Shown here: positions 19,800 to 28,905 of the stretch, in pieces
Position numbering within the stretch: the stretch's first letter is position 1
Layout: each line of letters begins with the position of its first letter
Assembly (NCBI GenBank): GCA_016214955.1
Contig: JACRMN010000012.1
Coordinates: 62,001-126,000, forward strand
Source of the DNA: Deltaproteobacteria bacterium
GTDB lineage: Bacteria; Myxococcota; Myxococcia; Myxococcales; Anaeromyxobacteraceae
Direction of reading: 5' to 3'
DNA: 64,000 nucleotides
Made by a program: the position numbers and the translations under genes
Notes under the pieces: model-generated
The model's database searches: none
Told to the model about the DNA's origin: nothing
Seen by the model: only the letters and a program-made list of their open reading frames with translations

Positions 19800-21680
19800 A
19801 TGAACCAAGGTTCCCGCAAGCTCGCCGCCGGCGCCCTCTCCGGCCTGTGGCGGGCCCTCGACTGGATTCGCCGCGGCGCGGCCAACCTGCTCTTCCTGGC
19901 GGCGGTGGTCGCCCTCGCCTGGGTGCTGCTGGCGGGCGGGCCCAAGGTGCCCGACGGCGCCGCCCTGGTGGTGCGGCCGGTGGGCCAGGTGGTCGAGCAG
20001 CTCACCGGCGCCTCGCCGCAGGGGACGCTGACCGCGCTGGTGACCGGGGGCGGGCCGGACGAGACGCTCCTCAAGGACCTGCTCGACGGCATCCGGCTCG
20101 CCAAGGACGACAGGCGCATCAAGGCCATCTACCTCGACCTCGGGCGCATGGAGGGGTCGGGCATGACCAAGCTCGAGGACCTGCGAGCCGCCATCTCCGA
20201 CTTCCGCAAGAGCGGCAAGAAGGTGGTGGCCTACTCCGACGGCTACACCCAGGGGCCCTACGCGGTGGCCGCCGCCGCCGACGAGGTATGGGTCAATCCC
20301 TTCGCGCTGGGCGGCGTGGTCGTGGAGGGGCTGGGCCGGTGGCGCAACTACTACAAGGAGGCGCTCGACCGGCTGGGGGTGGAGGTCCACGTCTTCCGGG
20401 TGGGCGAGTACAAGTCGGCGGTCGAGCCCTACCTGCGCACCGGCCCGTCGCCCGAGGCCCGCGAGGCCGACCTGAAGTGGCTCGGCGACCTCTGGAACGG
20501 CTGGGTGAACGCCGTGGCCGAGTCGCGCAAGCTCACGCCGGCCGAGGTGCGCGCCTACGTGGACGGGATGGCGGAGCGGATGGAACGGGCCCAGGGCGAC
20601 ATGGCCCGCGTGGCCCTGGAGGCCCGGCTGGTGGACAAGCTCGGGACGCGGGACCAGGTGCGCGCCCGGATGATCGAGCTGGTGGGCGAGGACAAGAAGG
20701 AGAAGACCTTCCAGCAGGTGTCGCTCTCCGACTACCTGGAGGCCAAGGGCGGCGACCGGGCCGGCAAGAAGGGCGGCGACGCGGTGGCGGTGGTGGTGGC
20801 CAAGGGCGACATCCTCGACGGCAAGCAGCCGGCCGGGACCATCGGCGGCGACTCGACGGCGGCCCTCATCCGCAAGGCGAGGCAGGACGAGAAGGTGAAG
20901 GCCATCGTCCTGCGGGTGGACAGCCCCGGCGGCAGCGCCTTCGCCTCGGAGGTGATCCGCCGCGAGCTCTGGCTGGCCCGCGAGGCCGGCAAGAAGGTGG
21001 TGGTGTCGATGGGCAGCCTGGCGGCCTCGGGCGGCTACTGGATCTCCACCGCCTCCGACGAGATCTGGGCCAGCCCCAGCACCATCACCGGCTCCATCGG
21101 CATCTTCGGGATGTTCCCCACCGTGGACAAGCCGCTCGCGAAGTACCTGGGCATCCGCGTGGACGGGGTGGGCACCACCCGGCTCTCCGGGGCGTTCCGT
21201 CCCGGGCGGCCGTTCGAGCCCGAGCTGGGGCGCATCGCCCAGGCCGGCATCAACCGAGGCTACGAGGAGTTCCTGGCCCGCGTGGCCGAGGCCCGCAAGC
21301 TCACGCGCGACGAGGTGGACCGGATCGCCCGCGGGCGGGTGTGGAGCGGCGCCGATGCCCGGGAGCGGAAGCTGGTGGACAAGCTCGGCGGGCTCCCCGA
21401 GGCCATCGCCTCGGCGGCGGAGCTGGCCAAGCTGGGCAAGGACCACCGGACCTGGTGGGTGGAGGAGGAGCTGCCCTGGAAGCAGCGGCTGGTGCGCGGC
21501 CTCATGGGGGGCCAGGCCCGCCTGGCGCGGGCCTTCGGCCTCGGGGCCGCCGAGCCCGAGCCGCCGTTGCTGCCGCCGGTGGCGCGCGCCCTGGGCCAGG
21601 AGCTGGCCGGGACGCTGCGCCTGCTCTCGCTGCGGGATCCGGCCGGCGTCTACGCCTTCTGCCCCTGCGACGCCCGGTAG
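19800..21680 (+). CDS. sppA: signal peptide peptidase SppA, 67 kDa type
   Basis: A 626-residue double-domain SppA with an N-terminal membrane anchor (about residues 28-46, LLFLAAVVALAWVLLAGG). The family dyad is present: Lys205 in VGEYKSAVEPY of the N-terminal domain and the nucleophile Ser410 in MGSLAASGGYWIS of the C-terminal domain, matching the positions of Lys209 and Ser409 in the E. coli enzyme. Even the C-terminus (YAFCPCDAR) resembles E. coli. It degrades cleaved signal peptides in the inner membrane, facing the periplasm. A 16-base palindrome (21708-21723) follows the stop and precedes argH. Confidence 0.96.
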   Translation: MNQGSRKLAAGALSGLWRALDWIRRGAANLLFLAAVVALAWVLLAGGPKVPDGAALVVRPVGQVVEQLTGASPQGTLTALVTGGGPDETLLKDLLDGIRLAKDDRRIKAIYLDLGRMEGSGMTKLEDLRAAISDFRKSGKKVVAYSDGYTQGPYAVAAAADEVWVNPFALGGVVVEGLGRWRNYYKEALDRLGVEVHVFRVGEYKSAVEPYLRTGPSPEAREADLKWLGDLWNGWVNAVAESRKLTPAEVRAYVDGMAERMERAQGDMARVALEARLVDKLGTRDQVRARMIELVGEDKKEKTFQQVSLSDYLEAKGGDRAGKKGGDAVAVVVAKGDILDGKQPAGTIGGDSTAALIRKARQDEKVKAIVLRVDSPGGSAFASEVIRRELWLAREAGKKVVVSMGSLAASGGYWISTASDEIWASPSTITGSIGIFGMFPTVDKPLAKYLGIRVDGVGTTRLSGAFRPGRPFEPELGRIAQAGINRGYEEFLARVAEARKLTRDEVDRIARGRVWSGADARERKLVDKLGGLPEAIASAAELAKLGKDHRTWWVEEELPWKQRLVRGLMGGQARLARAFGLGAAEPEPPLLPPVARALGQELAGTLRLLSLRDPAGVYAFCPCDAR

Positions 21681-21743
21681 GCGGGGGCCGGGGAGGCCGC
21701 CGGTTCGCAGGGCCGCGGCCCTGTGGTAGCGTCCCCGACCCTC

Positions 21744-23153
21744 ATGAAAGCCCAGCGAGAGAAGGCAAAGCCGGTGAGCCGCGCCGCGCTCACCAAGGAG
21801 GCCGACCCGCGCCTGGTGGCGCTGTCGGTCTCGATCCAGGACGACGGGGCCCTCTTCGACGAGGACATCCGCGGCAGCCGGGCCCACGTGGCCATGCTGG
21901 CGGCCCAGGGGATCATCCCGCGCGCCGCCGCCCGGAAGATCGACGCTGGCCTGCGCCGCGTCCGGGCCGAGTTCGCCGCCGGCAAGATCCGCTACGACGA
22001 GAAGCTCGAGGACGTGCACACCCACGTCGAGCGGCGGCTGGGCGAGATCGTCGGCAAGGAGGCCGGCTACCTGCACGCCGGCCGCAGCCGCAACGACCAG
22101 GTGGCGCTCGACGAGCGGCTCTTCATCGTCGGGGCCTGCGACCGCTGCGACGCCTCGCTGGCCGGCCTGCAGCGGGCGCTGGTGGGCCAGGCGCGGCGCC
22201 ACGAGAAGACCATGCTCCCCGGCTACACCCACCTGCAGCGTGCCCAGCCGGTGACCCTGGCCCACCACCTGCTGGCCTACGTGGAGATGACGTGGCGCGA
22301 CCGGCAGCGGCTCGCCGAGGTGCGGCGCCGCGCGGCGGTCTCCCCGCTCGGCTCCGGGGCGCTGGCCGGCACCACCCTGCGCATCGACCGCTACCGCACC
22401 GCCCGGGCGCTGGGCTTCGCCGACGTGACCCGCAACTCCCTCGACGCCGTCAGCGATCGCGACAGCGCCATCGAGCTCTCCTTCGCGGTGGCCGTGGCCG
22501 CCATGCACCTCTCCCGCCTGGGCGAGGAGGTGGTGCTCTGGAGCACCAGGGAGTTCGGCTTCCTGGTGCTGGACGACTCCTTCGCCACCGGCAGCTCCCT
22601 CATGCCGCAGAAGAAGAACCCGGACGTGGGCGAGCTGGCGCGCGGCCGCGCCAGCCGGGCGCTGGGCGACCTCGTCACCCTGCTCTCGCTGCCCAAGAAC
22701 CTGGCGCTCAGCTACAACCGCGACCTGCAGGAGGACAAGCGGCCGCTCATCGAGGGGCCCAGGGCCCTGTGCCTCACCCTCGACGCCATGGCCGGGCTGG
22801 TGGCCACCGCGCGCTTCCAGCCGGAGCGGATGCTCGAGGCGCTGGGGGGCGGCGAGACGCTGGCCACCGACGCCGCCGAGTACCTGGTGGAGAAGGGCGT
22901 GCCCTTCCGCACCGCCCACGAGGCGGTGGGCGCGGCCGCGGCCTGGGCCACCTCCGCCGGCAAGGCGCTCCAGGCGCTCACGCCCGAGGAGTGGCGCCGC
23001 TTCCACCCCGCCTTCGGCAAGGACGTGCTGCGCTGCTTCGACGCCGCCCGCAGCCTCTCGCGCCGCGAGATCCCCGGCGGCCCCGGCCCGCGCCGCGTGC
23101 GGCGCGAGATCGAGCGCTGGGAGGCGGCGCTGGGGATGCGGAGGACGAGGTGA
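21744..23153 (+). CDS. argH: argininosuccinate lyase
   Basis: A 469-residue fumarase/aspartase-superfamily enzyme that splits argininosuccinate into arginine and fumarate. The superfamily signature [12 protein letters not shown] is at about residue 284, and the ArgH motifs [10 protein letters not shown] and [15 protein letters not shown] are present. I chose ATG 21744 over the upstream GTG 21723 because it opens [13 protein letters not shown] and leaves a normal length. The stop overlaps the GTG of the downstream lipoprotein gene (GTGA), so argH, the lptM-like gene and lysA are translationally coupled. Confidence 0.95.
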   Translation: MKAQREKAKPVSRAALTKEADPRLVALSVSIQDDGALFDEDIRGSRAHVAMLAAQGIIPRAAARKIDAGLRRVRAEFAAGKIRYDEKLEDVHTHVERRLGEIVGKEAGYLHAGRSRNDQVALDERLFIVGACDRCDASLAGLQRALVGQARRHEKTMLPGYTHLQRAQPVTLAHHLLAYVEMTWRDRQRLAEVRRRAAVSPLGSGALAGTTLRIDRYRTARALGFADVTRNSLDAVSDRDSAIELSFAVAVAAMHLSRLGEEVVLWSTREFGFLVLDDSFATGSSLMPQKKNPDVGELARGRASRALGDLVTLLSLPKNLALSYNRDLQEDKRPLIEGPRALCLTLDAMAGLVATARFQPERMLEALGGGETLATDAAEYLVEKGVPFRTAHEAVGAAAAWATSAGKALQALTPEEWRRFHPAFGKDVLRCFDAARSLSRREIPGGPGPRRVRREIERWEAALGMRRTR

Positions 23154-23356
23154 TCGCCCGCTCCACGCCCCCCCTCACCCCGGCCCTCTTCCCCCGGGGC
23201 CGGGGGGAGAGGGGGCTCGTCGCCCTCGGGCTGCTCGCTCTCCTCGCCTGCGGCGTCAAGGGCCCGCCGCGTCCGCCCGAGCCCAGGGCCGCCGTCCCCG
23301 GTCCCGCCGTTCCCGCCGGGCCCTCCCCCGAGAAGCCCGCCGAGCCCGCCCGATGA
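23150..23356 (+). CDS. lptM: LptM (YifL)-like small lipoprotein
   Basis: A 68-residue lipoprotein tucked between argH and lysA. Its GTG overlaps the argH stop and its TGA overlaps the lysA ATG (ATGA). [19 protein letters not shown] is a lipoprotein signal followed by the CGxKGPP motif typical of LptM/YifL, a partner of the LPS translocon LptDE. In many proteobacteria this gene sits just before lysA or dapF, so context agrees. The first 25 residues before the hydrophobic core are encoded by a REP-like hairpin, an unusually long N-region that may be wrong if an internal non-standard start is used. The rest is a Pro-rich tail. Confidence 0.78.
   Translation: MIARSTPPLTPALFPRGRGERGLVALGLLALLACGVKGPPRPPEPRAAVPGPAVPAGPSPEKPAEPAR
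23184..23213. repeat. REP-like GC hairpin within lptM-like N-terminus
   Basis: CCCTCTTCCCCC and GGGGGGAGAGGG pair over 12 positions with one mismatch and a GGGGCC loop. The flanking CCCCTCACCCCGGCCCTCTTCCCCC has the look of dispersed extragenic palindromes common in GC-rich genomes. It falls in the coding part before the lipobox, where it would place strong structure near the start of the coupled reading frame. Confidence 0.5.
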
Positions 23357-24642
23357 ACCACTTCCAGCGCCGCAGCGGCCGCCTCCACGCCGAGCAGGTG
23401 CCGCTCGACGAGCTGGCCCGCACCCACGGCACGCCGCTCTACGTCTACTCGACCGCCACGCTCACCCGGCACTGGAAGGTGCTGGAGCGGAGCCTGCGCG
23501 GGCTGCGCCACCTCACCTGCTACGCGGTGAAGGCCAACGGCAACCTCTCGGTGCTCTCCACGCTGGCCCGCCTCGGCGCCGGCTTCGACATCGTCTCCGG
23601 CGGCGAGCTCTACCGCGTGCTCCAGGCAGGCGGCGACCCGCGCAAGGTGGTCTTCAGCGGCGTGGGCAAGCGCGACGACGAGATCGCCTTCGCCCTCGGC
23701 GCCGGCGTGCGGGTGCTCGACGTCGAGAGCGCGAGCGAGCTCGCGCGCGTGTCGGTGGTGGCCCGGCGGCTGGGGGTGAGGGCCCCGGTGGCGCTGCGGG
23801 TCAACCCCGACGTCGACGCCCGGACCCACCCCTACATCTCCACCGGCCTGCACCGGAACAAGTTCGGCGTGCCCGCCGAGGAGGCGCTGCGGCTCTACCG
23901 GCTGGCGGCCCGCGACCCCGCGCTCCACGTCAAGGGCGCGGCCATGCACATCGGCTCCCAGATCACGGAGGTGGCCCCCTTCCTCGACGCCGTGAAGCGC
24001 ATGCTCGGGCTGGTGCGCAAGCTGGAGAAGGAGGGCATCACCCTCGGCCACCTGGACATCGGCGGCGGGCTGGGCATCCCCTACGACGCCTCGGCCGAGC
24101 CGCCGCCCACCCCGGCGGTCTGGGGGGCGGCGCTCCGCAAGGCGCTGCGCGGCTTCCGCGGCGAGGTGCTGCTGGAACCGGGCCGGGTGCTGGTGGGCAA
24201 CGCCGGCGTGCTCCTCACCCGGGTGCTCCACGTGAAGCGCAACGGGCGGAGGCGCTTCGTGGTGGTGGACGCGGGCATGACCGACCTGGTGCGCCCGGCC
24301 ATGTACCAGGCCTTCCACGAGATCGAGCCGGTGGGGTCCCCCGCCGAGCGGCAGGTCACCTGCGACGTGGTCGGCCCCATCTGCGAGTCCAGCGACTTCC
24401 TGGCCAAGGGCCGGAGGATGCCGGAGGTGGCCCAGGGCGACCTGCTCTGCGTCCGCTCCGCCGGCGCCTACGGCTTCTCGATGTCCTCCCAGTACAACGC
24501 CCGGCCCCGGGCCGCCGAGGTGCTGGTGGACGGCGAGGAGGCCCTGCTGGCCCGCCGCCGGGAGACCTACGCGGACCTGGTCCGGGGAGAGGAGCCGGCG
24601 CGGCGGGGAGGCCGCCTCGGATCCAGGCGGGGGTTGCGGTAG
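23353..24642 (+). CDS. lysA: diaminopimelate decarboxylase
   Basis: A 429-residue PLP enzyme of the alanine-racemase fold, which decarboxylates meso-diaminopimelate to lysine. The PLP lysine is Lys60 in TCYAVKANGNL. The Gly-rich phosphate loop LDIGGGLGIPY and the C-terminal active-site motif GAYGFSMSSQYNARPR with CESSDFLAKGR are present. It starts in an ATGA overlap with the lptM-like gene. dapA and dapB follow on the same strand, giving a lysine/DAP operon. No lysine riboswitch was seen upstream. Confidence 0.97.
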   Translation: MNHFQRRSGRLHAEQVPLDELARTHGTPLYVYSTATLTRHWKVLERSLRGLRHLTCYAVKANGNLSVLSTLARLGAGFDIVSGGELYRVLQAGGDPRKVVFSGVGKRDDEIAFALGAGVRVLDVESASELARVSVVARRLGVRAPVALRVNPDVDARTHPYISTGLHRNKFGVPAEEALRLYRLAARDPALHVKGAAMHIGSQITEVAPFLDAVKRMLGLVRKLEKEGITLGHLDIGGGLGIPYDASAEPPPTPAVWGAALRKALRGFRGEVLLEPGRVLVGNAGVLLTRVLHVKRNGRRRFVVVDAGMTDLVRPAMYQAFHEIEPVGSPAERQVTCDVVGPICESSDFLAKGRRMPEVAQGDLLCVRSAGAYGFSMSSQYNARPRAAEVLVDGEEALLARRRETYADLVRGEEPARRGGRLGSRRGLR

Positions 24643-24696
24643 AATCTCCGGCCCCGGATAGAGGCGAACCCGCGCGGCGCGCGACACGGAGGAAAC

Positions 24697-25584
24697 ATGC
24701 GGCTCCAGGGCTCGATGGTGGCCATCGTCACTCCCATGAAGGACGGGAAGGTCGACCTGAAAGCGCTCCGCGAGCTCTGCGAGTGGCAGATCATCGAGGG
24801 CACCGACGGCCTGGTCCCCTGCGGCACCACCGGCGAGGGCGTGACCCTGACCGCCGCCGAGCGGGCCGAGGTGGTGAAGGCGGTGGTGGAGCAGGCCCGC
24901 GGCCGCGTCCCGGTGATCGCCGGCGCCGGCTCCAACGCCACCCACGAGTGCATCGACGCCGTGAAGCTCGCCAAGGAGCTGCGCGCCGACGCCGCGCTGG
25001 TGGTCTCGCCCTACTACAACAAGCCCACGCAGGAAGGGCTCTACCGCCACTACATGGCCATCTGGGAGGCCGCCCGCTTCCCGGTGGTGCTCTACAACGT
25101 GCCCTCCCGCACCTCCGGAGACGTGCTGCCCGAGACGGTGGCCCGCCTCGCCAAGGCCGGCGCCATCGCCGGCATCAAGGAGGCCACCGCCAACATGGAC
25201 CGCCAGGTCCAGCTCATCGAGAAGGTGGGCAGGGACGCCATCAGCTACCTCTCGGGCGACGACTTCACGGTGCTGCCCTACATGGCCTGCGGCGGCCACG
25301 GCGTCATCTCGGTGGTGGCCAACATCGCCCCCCGCGCCATGAAGGAGCTGGTGCTCCTCTGCCAGAAGGGCGACTGGGGCCGGGCGCTGGAGAAGCAGGC
25401 GGCCATGGGCGAGCTCAACCGGGCCATGTTCATCGAGACCAACCCGGGCCCGGTGAAGGCCGGGGTGGCGCTGCTGGGAAAGTGCACCGGCGAGCTGCGG
25501 CTGCCGCTGGCGCCGGTCTCCGACGCCAGCCTGGGAAAGGTGCGCGAGGCGATGGTGCGCTTCGGGCTCCTCAAGCTGGCGTAG
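24697..25584 (+). CDS. dapA: 4-hydroxy-tetrahydrodipicolinate synthase
   Basis: A 295-residue TIM-barrel aldolase that condenses pyruvate with aspartate semialdehyde, the first committed step to DAP and lysine. The Schiff-base Lys161 (GIKEATAN), Tyr133 (YNVPSRT), the GTTGEG loop near residue 43 and PYYNKPTQEGLYRH are all in the expected places; residue numbers match the E. coli enzyme. GGAGG lies at 24690-24694, three bases before the start. It lies between lysA and dapB. Confidence 0.98.
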   Translation: MRLQGSMVAIVTPMKDGKVDLKALRELCEWQIIEGTDGLVPCGTTGEGVTLTAAERAEVVKAVVEQARGRVPVIAGAGSNATHECIDAVKLAKELRADAALVVSPYYNKPTQEGLYRHYMAIWEAARFPVVLYNVPSRTSGDVLPETVARLAKAGAIAGIKEATANMDRQVQLIEKVGRDAISYLSGDDFTVLPYMACGGHGVISVVANIAPRAMKELVLLCQKGDWGRALEKQAAMGELNRAMFIETNPGPVKAGVALLGKCTGELRLPLAPVSDASLGKVREAMVRFGLLKLA

Positions 25585-25676
25585 CGTCCGCCCGCCCGAT
25601 TTCCGTTTCGCCCCTGGGCCCGCCGGGCTAAGAAGCGGCCATGTCCTGCCGGCTGGCGCCGGGCGAGGAGGAGCGC

Positions 25677-26480
25677 ATGCAGAGCGTCGTCGTCACCGGT
25701 GCCGGAGGCCGCATGGGCGGCCAGATCATCCGCATGATCCGCGCAACCCCGGGCCTGTCGGTGGCCGCGGCGGTGGAGCGGACCGGCTTCCCCGCCGGCC
25801 AGGACGCCGGCGTGGCGGCCGGGCTCGGCCCCATCGGCCTGCTCATCACCACCGACCTGCAGGCAGCGCTGGCGGGCAAGCCGGGCGCGGTCGTGGACTT
25901 CACCCACTTCGAGGCCTCGACCGCCTGCGCCGAGGCCTGCGCCGCCGCCGGCGTACCGCTGGTCATCGGCTCCACCGGCTTCACCCCGGAGGCCAGGGCC
26001 CGGGTGGCCGCGGCGGCGCGGCGCATCCCCATCGTTCTCTCGCCCAACATGAGCGTGGGCGTGAACGTCCTCTTCGACCTGGTGAAGAAGGCGGCGGCGG
26101 TGCTGGGCGAGGCCTACGACGTCGAGATCGTGGAGATGCACCACAAGCTGAAGAAGGACGCCCCCAGCGGCACCGCGGTGCGGCTCGCCGAGGTGGCGGC
26201 CGAGGCGCTGGGGCGCGATCCGCGGAAGGACCTCCGCTACGAGCGCGCCGGCATGATCGGTGAGCGGCCGGCGCGCGAGATCGGCGTGCAGACGCTCCGC
26301 GGCGGCGACGTGGTCGGCGAGCACACCGTCTTCTTCGCCGGCATGGGCGAGCGGCTGGAGCTCACCCACCGGGCCACCTCCCGGGAGCAGTTCGCCCGCG
26401 GCGCGGTGCGGGCCGCCCAGTGGATCGCCGGCAGGCCGGCGGGGCTCTACGACATGCACGACGTCCTCGGGCTGCGCTAG
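25677..26480 (+). CDS. dapB: 4-hydroxy-tetrahydrodipicolinate reductase
   Basis: A 267-residue NAD(P)H reductase of the DAP pathway. The dinucleotide loop GAGGRMGG is at residues 8-15, and the catalytic segment [14 protein letters not shown] holds the active His and Lys. The C-terminal [21 protein letters not shown] is the family motif. I chose ATG 25677 (protein [11 protein letters not shown]) because GAGGAGG precedes it by about 5 bases and it gives the standard N-terminus; an upstream in-frame ATG at 25641 would add 12 residues. It is followed after nine bases by the FAH-family gene. Confidence 0.97.
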   Translation: MQSVVVTGAGGRMGGQIIRMIRATPGLSVAAAVERTGFPAGQDAGVAAGLGPIGLLITTDLQAALAGKPGAVVDFTHFEASTACAEACAAAGVPLVIGSTGFTPEARARVAAAARRIPIVLSPNMSVGVNVLFDLVKKAAAVLGEAYDVEIVEMHHKLKKDAPSGTAVRLAEVAAEALGRDPRKDLRYERAGMIGERPAREIGVQTLRGGDVVGEHTVFFAGMGERLELTHRATSREQFARGAVRAAQWIAGRPAGLYDMHDVLGLR

Positions 26481-26489
26481 GAACCGGTG

Positions 26490-27245
26490 ATGCGGAGCGT
26501 GCGCTTCGAGCGGGCGGGCCGGGAGTCGTACGGGGTCCTCGAGGGCGAGACGGTGCGGGCGCTCAGCGCCGCGCCCTGGGCCGGCGGGCTGCCGGAGGGT
26601 CCGGCGGTGGCGCTCGCCGAGGTGCGGCTGCTGGCGCCGGTGGTGCCCACCAAGATCGTGGCGGTAGGGCGCAACTACCGGGCCCACGCCGCCGAGATGG
26701 GCCAGGAGGTGCCGAAGGAGCCGCTGCTCTTCATCAAGCCCTCCTCGGCCGTCGTCGGGCCGGGCCAGCCCATCGTCATCCCCGAGGTCTCGAAGCTGGT
26801 GCACCACGAGGCCGAGCTGGCGGCGGTCATCGGCCGGACCCTCACCCGCGCCGGCACCGCCGCCGAGGCCCGCCAGGCCATCTTCGGCTGGACCTGCCTC
26901 GACGACGTCACCGCCCGCGACATCCAGCGCACCGAGGGCCACTTCACCCGCGCCAAGTCCTTCGACACCTTCTGCCCCATCGGCCCGGTGGTGGAGACGG
27001 CCGTCGATCCGCTCGACCTCACCGTCTCCTGCCGCGTGAACGGCGAGCAGCGCCAGCGCGGCTCCACCCGCGACATGGTCCACGACCCGTACCTGCTGGT
27101 GGCCTTCGTCTCGCAGGTGATGACCCTCTACCCCGGCGACGTCGTCACCACCGGCACGCCCGAGGGCGTGGGCCCGCTGCGCCGCGGCGACTGGGTCGAG
27201 GTGGAGATCTCGGGGATCGGGATCCTGAAGAACCCGGTCGCGTAG
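26490..27245 (+). CDS. fumarylacetoacetate hydrolase-family protein
   Basis: A 251-residue FAH-fold protein. VGRNYRAHAAEMGQE is the usual active-site opening. The metal-binding acids lie in HHEAELAAVIGR (Glu, Glu) and in the WTCLDDVTARD segment. FDTFCPIGP and TGTPEGVGPLRRGDWVEVEI are family motifs. Members cleave C-C bonds in acylpyruvates or oxaloacetate, or act as tautomerases, in aromatic or central metabolism; the substrate cannot be fixed. GTG 26487 is an alternative start one codon earlier. It is the last gene of the lysine/DAP run but is unlikely to be part of that pathway. Confidence 0.9.
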   Translation: MRSVRFERAGRESYGVLEGETVRALSAAPWAGGLPEGPAVALAEVRLLAPVVPTKIVAVGRNYRAHAAEMGQEVPKEPLLFIKPSSAVVGPGQPIVIPEVSKLVHHEAELAAVIGRTLTRAGTAAEARQAIFGWTCLDDVTARDIQRTEGHFTRAKSFDTFCPIGPVVETAVDPLDLTVSCRVNGEQRQRGSTRDMVHDPYLLVAFVSQVMTLYPGDVVTTGTPEGVGPLRRGDWVEVEISGIGILKNPVA

Positions 27246-27597
27246 CCTCGCCGCCTGCGCCGGCTGCGCGGCTGCCTGGCAGAAGGCTCGCCGGCGGACG
27301 GGCCCCTCGTCGCCGCCCGCAGCGACCGCGCGTGCGCTTCTCGGCCCGCTGCTCCATCGGAGCGGCCTGCATCGAGCGTCGCCACGGCCGGGATAGAGAG
27401 CAGGGCGGTCGCAGTGGCGAAGCGAGATGCCCGGGTCTGCGGAAGGAACCGGTCCTCGGCCATTGCCGTGAAGTCGCGGCGGGAGGACGGCGACGAGGGG
27501 CCCGGGAGCCGGCGCTGCGCGGGCCGCGAGCGCGACCGGGACCCGATGCGGCGCGACGCCGTGGACGAGGCCCCGGGGGCTCGCCGTACGAGGGTCG
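27246..27597. other. gap without gene, contains long inverted repeat
   Basis: 350 bases between convergent genes with no supported coding region. Open frames here have biased composition and no recognisable family. It contains a perfect 17-base inverted repeat (27299-27315 and 27488-27504, CGGGCCCCTCGTCGCCG and its complement) 172 bases apart, and a shorter pair GCGACCG (27322-27328) / CGGTCGC (27406-27412) nested inside. On the minus strand a short Met-starting frame at 27465 has a weakly hydrophobic start but is not convincing. Confidence 0.5.
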
Positions 27598-28284
27598 CTA
27601 CTTCCGGGCCGCCTTCCGGTACGCCTCGATCACCTTGCGGAGCGGCTCGGACGGCTCCCCCCGGGTCACGAAGGCCAGCGGCCGCAGCACCTTCTGGCTC
27701 TCGACGATGCGCACCCCCGGAGTGGCGAACTCGAGCCCCAGCGCGCCGATGCCGGCCTCGTTCCGCGCCACCTCGGTGGCCACCTCCTTCACCTGGGCCA
27801 CCGCCCGGGCGCTGGCGGCGTACTCGGCGTTGCCCATCACCACCTGCTTCACCAGGCCGCGGGTGGCGCTGGCGGCGGCGTCGGTGAAGACGGCGACGGG
27901 CTGGTCGCGGCCGCCCACCTCCTTCCAGCTCGCGATCTTGCCGGTGTGGATGTCGCGCAGCTGGGCCCAGGTGAGCGCCTTCACCGGGTTCGACGGGTGG
28001 ACGACGAACACCACCTCCGAGCTCGACACCGCGTCCATCTTCAGGTCGGCGGGCGGCGCCTGGGTGAGGCCGGCGGTGCGGGCCGCCTCCAGGCACGACT
28101 CCAGCGAGGCCGAGACCAGCGCCGCGTCGCACTTGCCCTCGATGAGGTCCTTGAGCCCGCGGCCGGCGTTGCTCTTCTCCACCACGATCTCGACGCCGGT
28201 CGCCTGCTCCACCGCCGCGCGCTGCGGGCCCACCAGAGCGTCGATGACGCTTGCCGCTCCGCAAAGCAGGATCCGCGACGGCAT
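27598..28284 (-). CDS. PstS-like phosphate/anion-binding domain protein, no signal peptide
   Basis: A 228-residue protein of the PstS-like periplasmic binding family (PBP-like domain). VVFVVHPSNPVKALTWAQLRDIHTGKI, where family members have the same Leu-Thr-x-x-Gln-Leu pattern, and the anion-site segment AAASATRGL support this. ATG 28284 has GAGGAGG just upstream and gives MPSRILLCGAASVIDALVG; extending 25 codons further up adds no hydrophobic stretch. So no normal Sec signal is visible, unusual for a binding protein. It is solitary: no Pst permease genes are adjacent. It could be a cytoplasmic sensor, or the signal may be atypical. Confidence 0.75.
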   Translation of the reverse strand: MPSRILLCGAASVIDALVGPQRAAVEQATGVEIVVEKSNAGRGLKDLIEGKCDAALVSASLESCLEAARTAGLTQAPPADLKMDAVSSSEVVFVVHPSNPVKALTWAQLRDIHTGKIASWKEVGGRDQPVAVFTDAAASATRGLVKQVVMGNAEYAASARAVAQVKEVATEVARNEAGIGALGLEFATPGVRIVESQKVLRPLAFVTRGEPSEPLRKVIEAYRKAARK

Positions 28285-28413
28285 GGCTGCCTCCTCGTTC
28301 GTGGGGAGCCACCACTGTACCGGGCCGGGCCCGCACCGCCAGCGAGAACTGCGCGCCACGCCGGAAAGGGGCCCATCTGGTCACCGGGGCCGGGCCGCGC
28401 TAGATCGCCATGC

Positions 28414-28902
28414 ATGCGCGCCTTCCTGGGGGTCGGGTCCAACGAGGGGGACCGCTGGGGCCACCTGGCCCGGGCGCTCCGCGCGCTCCGGGCGGTGCCG
28501 GGCGTGGCCTGGGTGCGCCCCTCGTCGGTGTGGGAGACGGCGCCTGTCGGCCCGCCCCAGCCGCCCTACCTCAACGCCGCGCTGGAGGCGGAGACCGGGC
28601 TCGAGGCGCCGGTGCTGCTGCGGGCCATGCAGGAGATCGAGGCCGCCGCCGGCCGGGTGCGGCGCGAGCGCTGGGGGCCTCGCACCCTCGACCTCGACCT
28701 GCTGCTCCTCGGCGACGAGACCGTCGACGAGCCCGGCCTCCGCGTGCCGCACCCGGAGCTGGCGCGGCGGGCCTTCGTGCTCAGGCCCCTCGCCGAGCTC
28801 TGCCCGGAGCGGATGGTGCCCGGCGCCGGGCGCAGCGTGGCCGCGCTGCTGGCCGCCTGCCCGCCGCAGGAGGTGCGGCTCGCCGGCGATTACCCGCGGT
28901 GA
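28414..28902 (+). CDS. folK: 2-amino-4-hydroxy-6-hydroxymethyldihydropteridine diphosphokinase
   Basis: A 162-residue HPPK, which transfers pyrophosphate from ATP to hydroxymethyldihydropterin in folate synthesis. The N-terminal FLGVGSNEGDRWGHL and the signature RWGPRTLDLDLLLLGDE are diagnostic. PHPELARRAFVLRPLAEL is the conserved C-terminal segment. The length is typical. It is divergent from the PstS-like gene (129 bases between starts) and ends three bases before the convergent EAL-HDOD gene. Confidence 0.97.
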   Translation: MRAFLGVGSNEGDRWGHLARALRALRAVPGVAWVRPSSVWETAPVGPPQPPYLNAALEAETGLEAPVLLRAMQEIEAAAGRVRRERWGPRTLDLDLLLLGDETVDEPGLRVPHPELARRAFVLRPLAELCPERMVPGAGRSVAALLAACPPQEVRLAGDYPR

Positions 28903-28905
28903 AGC

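Noticed and set aside
19712-23356. A 1214-codon plus-strand open frame across sppA and argH
   Set aside because: Shadow of sppA and argH in another frame. Only its final 68 codons encode a real protein (LptM-like).
24643-24696. Lysine riboswitch before dapA or lysA
   Set aside because: The gaps are too short and show no conserved riboswitch helices.
27414-27887. Plus-strand open frame overlapping the PstS-like gene
   Set aside because: Antisense to a recognisable protein, with Arg/Pro-rich composition typical of shadow frames here.
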